This document shows, piece after piece, positions 61,942 to 64,000 of a stretch of DNA of 64,000 nt; within the stretch, counting starts at the first letter, position 1; every line of letters starts with the position of its first letter. The stretch is from NCBI GenBank assembly GCA_009774245.1, contig VSNM01000025.1:3196-67195 (forward strand). Direction: 5' to 3'. Origin of the DNA: Lachnospiraceae bacterium. Its GTDB lineage: Bacteria; Bacillota; Clostridia; Lachnospirales; Lachnospiraceae. Below the pieces are notes generated by a model. It ran no database searches, was not told the DNA's origin, and saw nothing but the letters and a program-made list of their open reading frames with translations. The translations under genes and the position numbers were made by a program.

Positions 61942-61980
61942 GTAATCACCAAAGCAAGAAAATAAATAAAGGAGGATATC

Positions 61981-62670
61981 ATGATAAAGTACGAGGAATG
62001 GAAGGATAAAAAGAAAGACTTCTTCAAAGTGGATGTACGCCATGTGCAGGGAAATTTCTTTCCCGGCTTACAAAGACGTGCCATGACGCTAAAAGCCGGG
62101 GAGGGAATTGAGGTCATACAGACTTTTGAACCTTACCCGCTATATAAGGAGATGGATATGCTGGGGTATATACATCATACAGAGAAGCTGGCAGAAAATG
62201 AGTTTCATGTCTGGTTTTACCGGACAGAGGAAAAAGAGCCGGAAGGCTCTGCACCATACCGTCCGCTTGCATTGCTGAATTATCCTATGATTGATGAGGA
62301 CTTAGGGCGTATCGCGGCGGATTTTTGGCAGGCAACATGGCAGAGTGAGAAGCGCACTCTCCCCTATGAAATGCGTCTGCTCCTTTCCCTGACAAATGCA
62401 GTTGGCGCAGGAAGAATGAGGCAGGCTGTGCGGGAACTGGTAAAGGCATATATCTATGGTCTTGAATCCGCAGCGCTGGATGATGTGTTTGAACTTTTGG
62501 CATGGAATCAGGGGATCGGATTTTTCAGCTCGGAAATTGGACCTTCACCGCTTTTTCAAGCGTATAAGATGATTAAGACGCAGGAACAAAGAGGCATAAG
62601 CAGGGAAGAAATCTGCACCGAGATAAAAGAAAAGTTTGGCGAAAAAAATCAGGAAGTGCAAGTGTTGTAA
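61981..62670 (+). CDS. DUF2249-domain protein with helical C-terminal domain
   Basis: 229 aa; AAAGGAGG upstream. Residues 12-85 match DUF2249 (VDVRHVQGNFFPGLQRRAM, GEGIEVIQTFEPYPLY), a TusA-like fold found with redox and NO-related proteins. Residues 95-229 are helical (LPYEMRLLLSLTNAVGAGR ... VFELLAWNQGIGFFSSEIGPS) and I do not recognise them with certainty. First gene of a four-gene operon with DUF1858 and hemerythrin. Confidence 0.75.
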   Translation: MIKYEEWKDKKKDFFKVDVRHVQGNFFPGLQRRAMTLKAGEGIEVIQTFEPYPLYKEMDMLGYIHHTEKLAENEFHVWFYRTEEKEPEGSAPYRPLALLNYPMIDEDLGRIAADFWQATWQSEKRTLPYEMRLLLSLTNAVGAGRMRQAVRELVKAYIYGLESAALDDVFELLAWNQGIGFFSSEIGPSPLFQAYKMIKTQEQRGISREEICTEIKEKFGEKNQEVQVL

Positions 62671-62698
62671 CAGGAAAGAAAGATAGGAGGAAAATAAT

Positions 62699-62884
62699 AT
62701 GGCAATCACAAAGGAAATGTTACTTGGAGAAATTTTAAGAACCAAACCGGAGGCGGCAGAGGTGTTGATGCAGATGGGGATGCACTGTTTAGGGTGCCCG
62801 TCCTCACAGATGGAGAGCCTTGCGGATGCCTGCATGGTGCATGGGCTGGATGCCGATGAACTCTTGAAAAAGCTGAATTCATAG
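62699..62884 (+). CDS. DUF1858-domain small redox protein
   Basis: 61 aa: TKEMLLGEILRTKPEAAEVLMQMGMHCLGCPSSQMESL. The CxxC in HCLGCPSS is the redox-disulfide site of this family, which resembles the N-terminal ScdA/RIC domain used in Fe-S repair after nitrosative stress. AGGAGG upstream, 28 nt after the DUF2249 gene. Confidence 0.9.
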   Translation: MAITKEMLLGEILRTKPEAAEVLMQMGMHCLGCPSSQMESLADACMVHGLDADELLKKLNS

Positions 62885-62894
62885 GAGGAGTGCA

Positions 62895-63506
62895 ATGAGC
62901 GCATTTTTAGGTTCGATTCATCACTGGCTATACGGAAAAATAGAGTTCCAAAACGGGCTAGTTGAAAGATTATCAGATATGATAAGCAAAAACGGGTATG
63001 ATGATGGCATTCTTTCCGAAATGGAACAAAAGTATGGGGCGGTGGAGAAAGGCAGTCTTGAAAATATGATTGATAACAGTAATATACATGGCTGGTTACA
63101 GGATAAAATCGCTGCCGCTGAAAACCGCCTTGCTTTTCTGGTCATCTCAACGATGGATGCCCATTCTGAATGTATGCCGGATATTGCGAATGCTGCATAT
63201 GAGTATGGACGGAGCAGGAAACTGTCGGGGAAAACAAGCGCAGAAGAAGTTTATAGGCATTTGGATAATCTGCTATTGAACGGAATGCCTTGTGACAGGG
63301 TTAATACTGTGGTTTCCATAAGTCAGGAGGCAGTAGTATGGAAACAGACTGTGGATATACATTTGCCATATTGGGAAGCATTACAAGGAGATGTCAGTCA
63401 TTATTATGACCTGAAGGAGAGGCTGGTCGCAGGTATTTTGGAGGGCAGCGGTTTTTCCTGCAAATATTTAGGAAATCAGACATTCACATTGATTAAGGAG
63501 GGATAA
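62895..63506 (+). CDS. unknown protein of the DUF2249-hemerythrin operon
   Basis: 203 aa with AGGAGG 5 nt before ATG. Mostly helical, with HHWLYGKIEFQNGLVERL at the start, a middle helix rich in Glu and a C-terminal SHYYDLKERLVAGILEGSGFSCKYLGNQTFTLI. Family not recognised. Conserved neighbours suggest a role in the same stress response. Confidence 0.7.
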   Translation: MSAFLGSIHHWLYGKIEFQNGLVERLSDMISKNGYDDGILSEMEQKYGAVEKGSLENMIDNSNIHGWLQDKIAAAENRLAFLVISTMDAHSECMPDIANAAYEYGRSRKLSGKTSAEEVYRHLDNLLLNGMPCDRVNTVVSISQEAVVWKQTVDIHLPYWEALQGDVSHYYDLKERLVAGILEGSGFSCKYLGNQTFTLIKEG

Positions 63507-63509
63507 ATA

Positions 63510-64000
63510 ATGTATGGAATTGATTTACTGATGAAAGAACATGAGAATATCGTAGCACTGACTAAGCATTTAAGGAGAACCTGCTGTGCTGTGATTGAGG
63601 GGGCAGACATTGATGTTCAGGAGTTTCTGGAGTGTATTGATTTTGCAAGAACTTATGCAGACAAGCATCATCATGGAAAGGAAGAACAGATATTGTTTCG
63701 GTTTATGCTTAATAATTCCGATCCTGTTGCAGAAAAACTGGTGCGCAATGGAATGCTGGTGGAACATGACTTCGGAAGATTCCATATCGGGGAATTGGAG
63801 AACGCAGTTAAGCAGTATGCCAGTGTTCCGACTACAGAAGGAAAGCTGGATATCGTCACCCATGCATCGGGTTATGTGGATTTATTGCAGCGTCACATTG
63901 AGAAAGAAGATACCGTCTGCTACACTTATGCATTACGAACACTGTCAGAGGAATGCAAAGCGCAGATTGATGAACAGACAAGAGCGTTTGAGAAAAAAGC
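63510..64000 (+). CDS. hemerythrin-domain protein, 3' end outside the window
   Basis: Starts ATG 63510 after AAGGAGGG and stays open to the end (163 codons). Iron ligands expected for hemerythrins are visible: LLMKEHENI, KHHHGKEEQILF, EHDFGRFHIGELE and RHIEKEDTVCY, spaced as in the four-helix bundle. Binds O2 or NO at a di-iron site, or repairs Fe-S clusters in the RIC type; together with DUF1858 this points to oxygen/NO response. Confidence 0.9.
   Translation, partial: MYGIDLLMKEHENIVALTKHLRRTCCAVIEGADIDVQEFLECIDFARTYADKHHHGKEEQILFRFMLNNSDPVAEKLVRNGMLVEHDFGRFHIGELENAVKQYASVPTTEGKLDIVTHASGYVDLLQRHIEKEDTVCYTYALRTLSEECKAQIDEQTRAFEKK

Overview
The window looks like a chromosomal segment of an anaerobic, spore-forming Firmicute, most likely a gut Lachnospiraceae relative. 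The signs are clostridial-type families (DUF6485, TnpV/TnpW, Rpn nuclease, the start of spmA), a glmS ribozyme, an anaerobic RNR activase, AGGAGG-type ribosome binding sites and lipoproteins with clostridial lipoboxes. This assignment is inferred from gene content; no rRNA is present.

Layout. 1-12.5 kb is mostly core-like: a 5'-truncated AlbA_2/HATPase regulator, a small membrane protein and lipoprotein, a frameshifted Uma2 gene, an Ntn-type amide hydrolase, a eukaryotic-type UDP-sugar pyrophosphorylase with a HAD phosphatase, MgtC, a CPBP protease homologue, glmS behind a glmS ribozyme, a MazG-like pyrophosphohydrolase and xylB. 12.8-15.5 kb is an AT-rich four-gene overlapping operon (DUF262-like protein, OLD-like AAA ATPase, two unknowns) that resembles a defence island. 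A 1432-aa SWIM/SNF2 helicase and a stand-alone PBECR-like nuclease follow.

20.4-41.1 kb is the most interesting part: a nonribosomal peptide cluster beside an AraC regulator. It encodes a 2994-aa NRPS (A-T-C-A-T-C-A-T-R), a MATE exporter fused to an RsbW-like kinase domain, an Sfp-type PPTase, DUF6485 and VOC proteins, a STAS anti-anti-sigma-like protein, a second NRPS (C-A-T-R), a membrane SpoIIE-type PP2C phosphatase, a second RsbW-like kinase and a cyclic-nucleotide-binding protein. A complete partner-switching set (STAS protein, kinase, phosphatase) is therefore interleaved with a predicted peptide-aldehyde pathway, and one kinase domain is physically attached to the exporter. No sigma factor is visible. 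The two transcription units of the cluster share an upstream motif in identical register with a -10 box.

41.2-47.5 kb returns to core functions: DHH phosphoesterase, three tRNAs (Phe, Gly, Gly), ferredoxin-type aldo-keto reductase, DEDDh exonuclease, D,D-carboxypeptidase and NrdG. A ~127-bp multi-hairpin repeat occurs three times (10.8, 21.4 and 46.6 kb). At 47.93 kb spmA is cut off, marking the edge of an island. 47.9-52.4 kb is a decayed conjugative element (truncated parA and virD4, tnpW, tnpV, DUF6075, DUF3970, Rpn nuclease). It is followed by a complete pstSCAB-phoU-phoB-phoR phosphate operon with PhoP-box-like repeats, and by a pyridoxal-kinase-like/TIGR04076/HD group. The window ends with a Crp/Fnr regulator divergent from a DUF2249-DUF1858-unknown-hemerythrin operon, probably for redox or nitrosative stress, with a perfect palindrome centred near -41.5 of the operon promoter.
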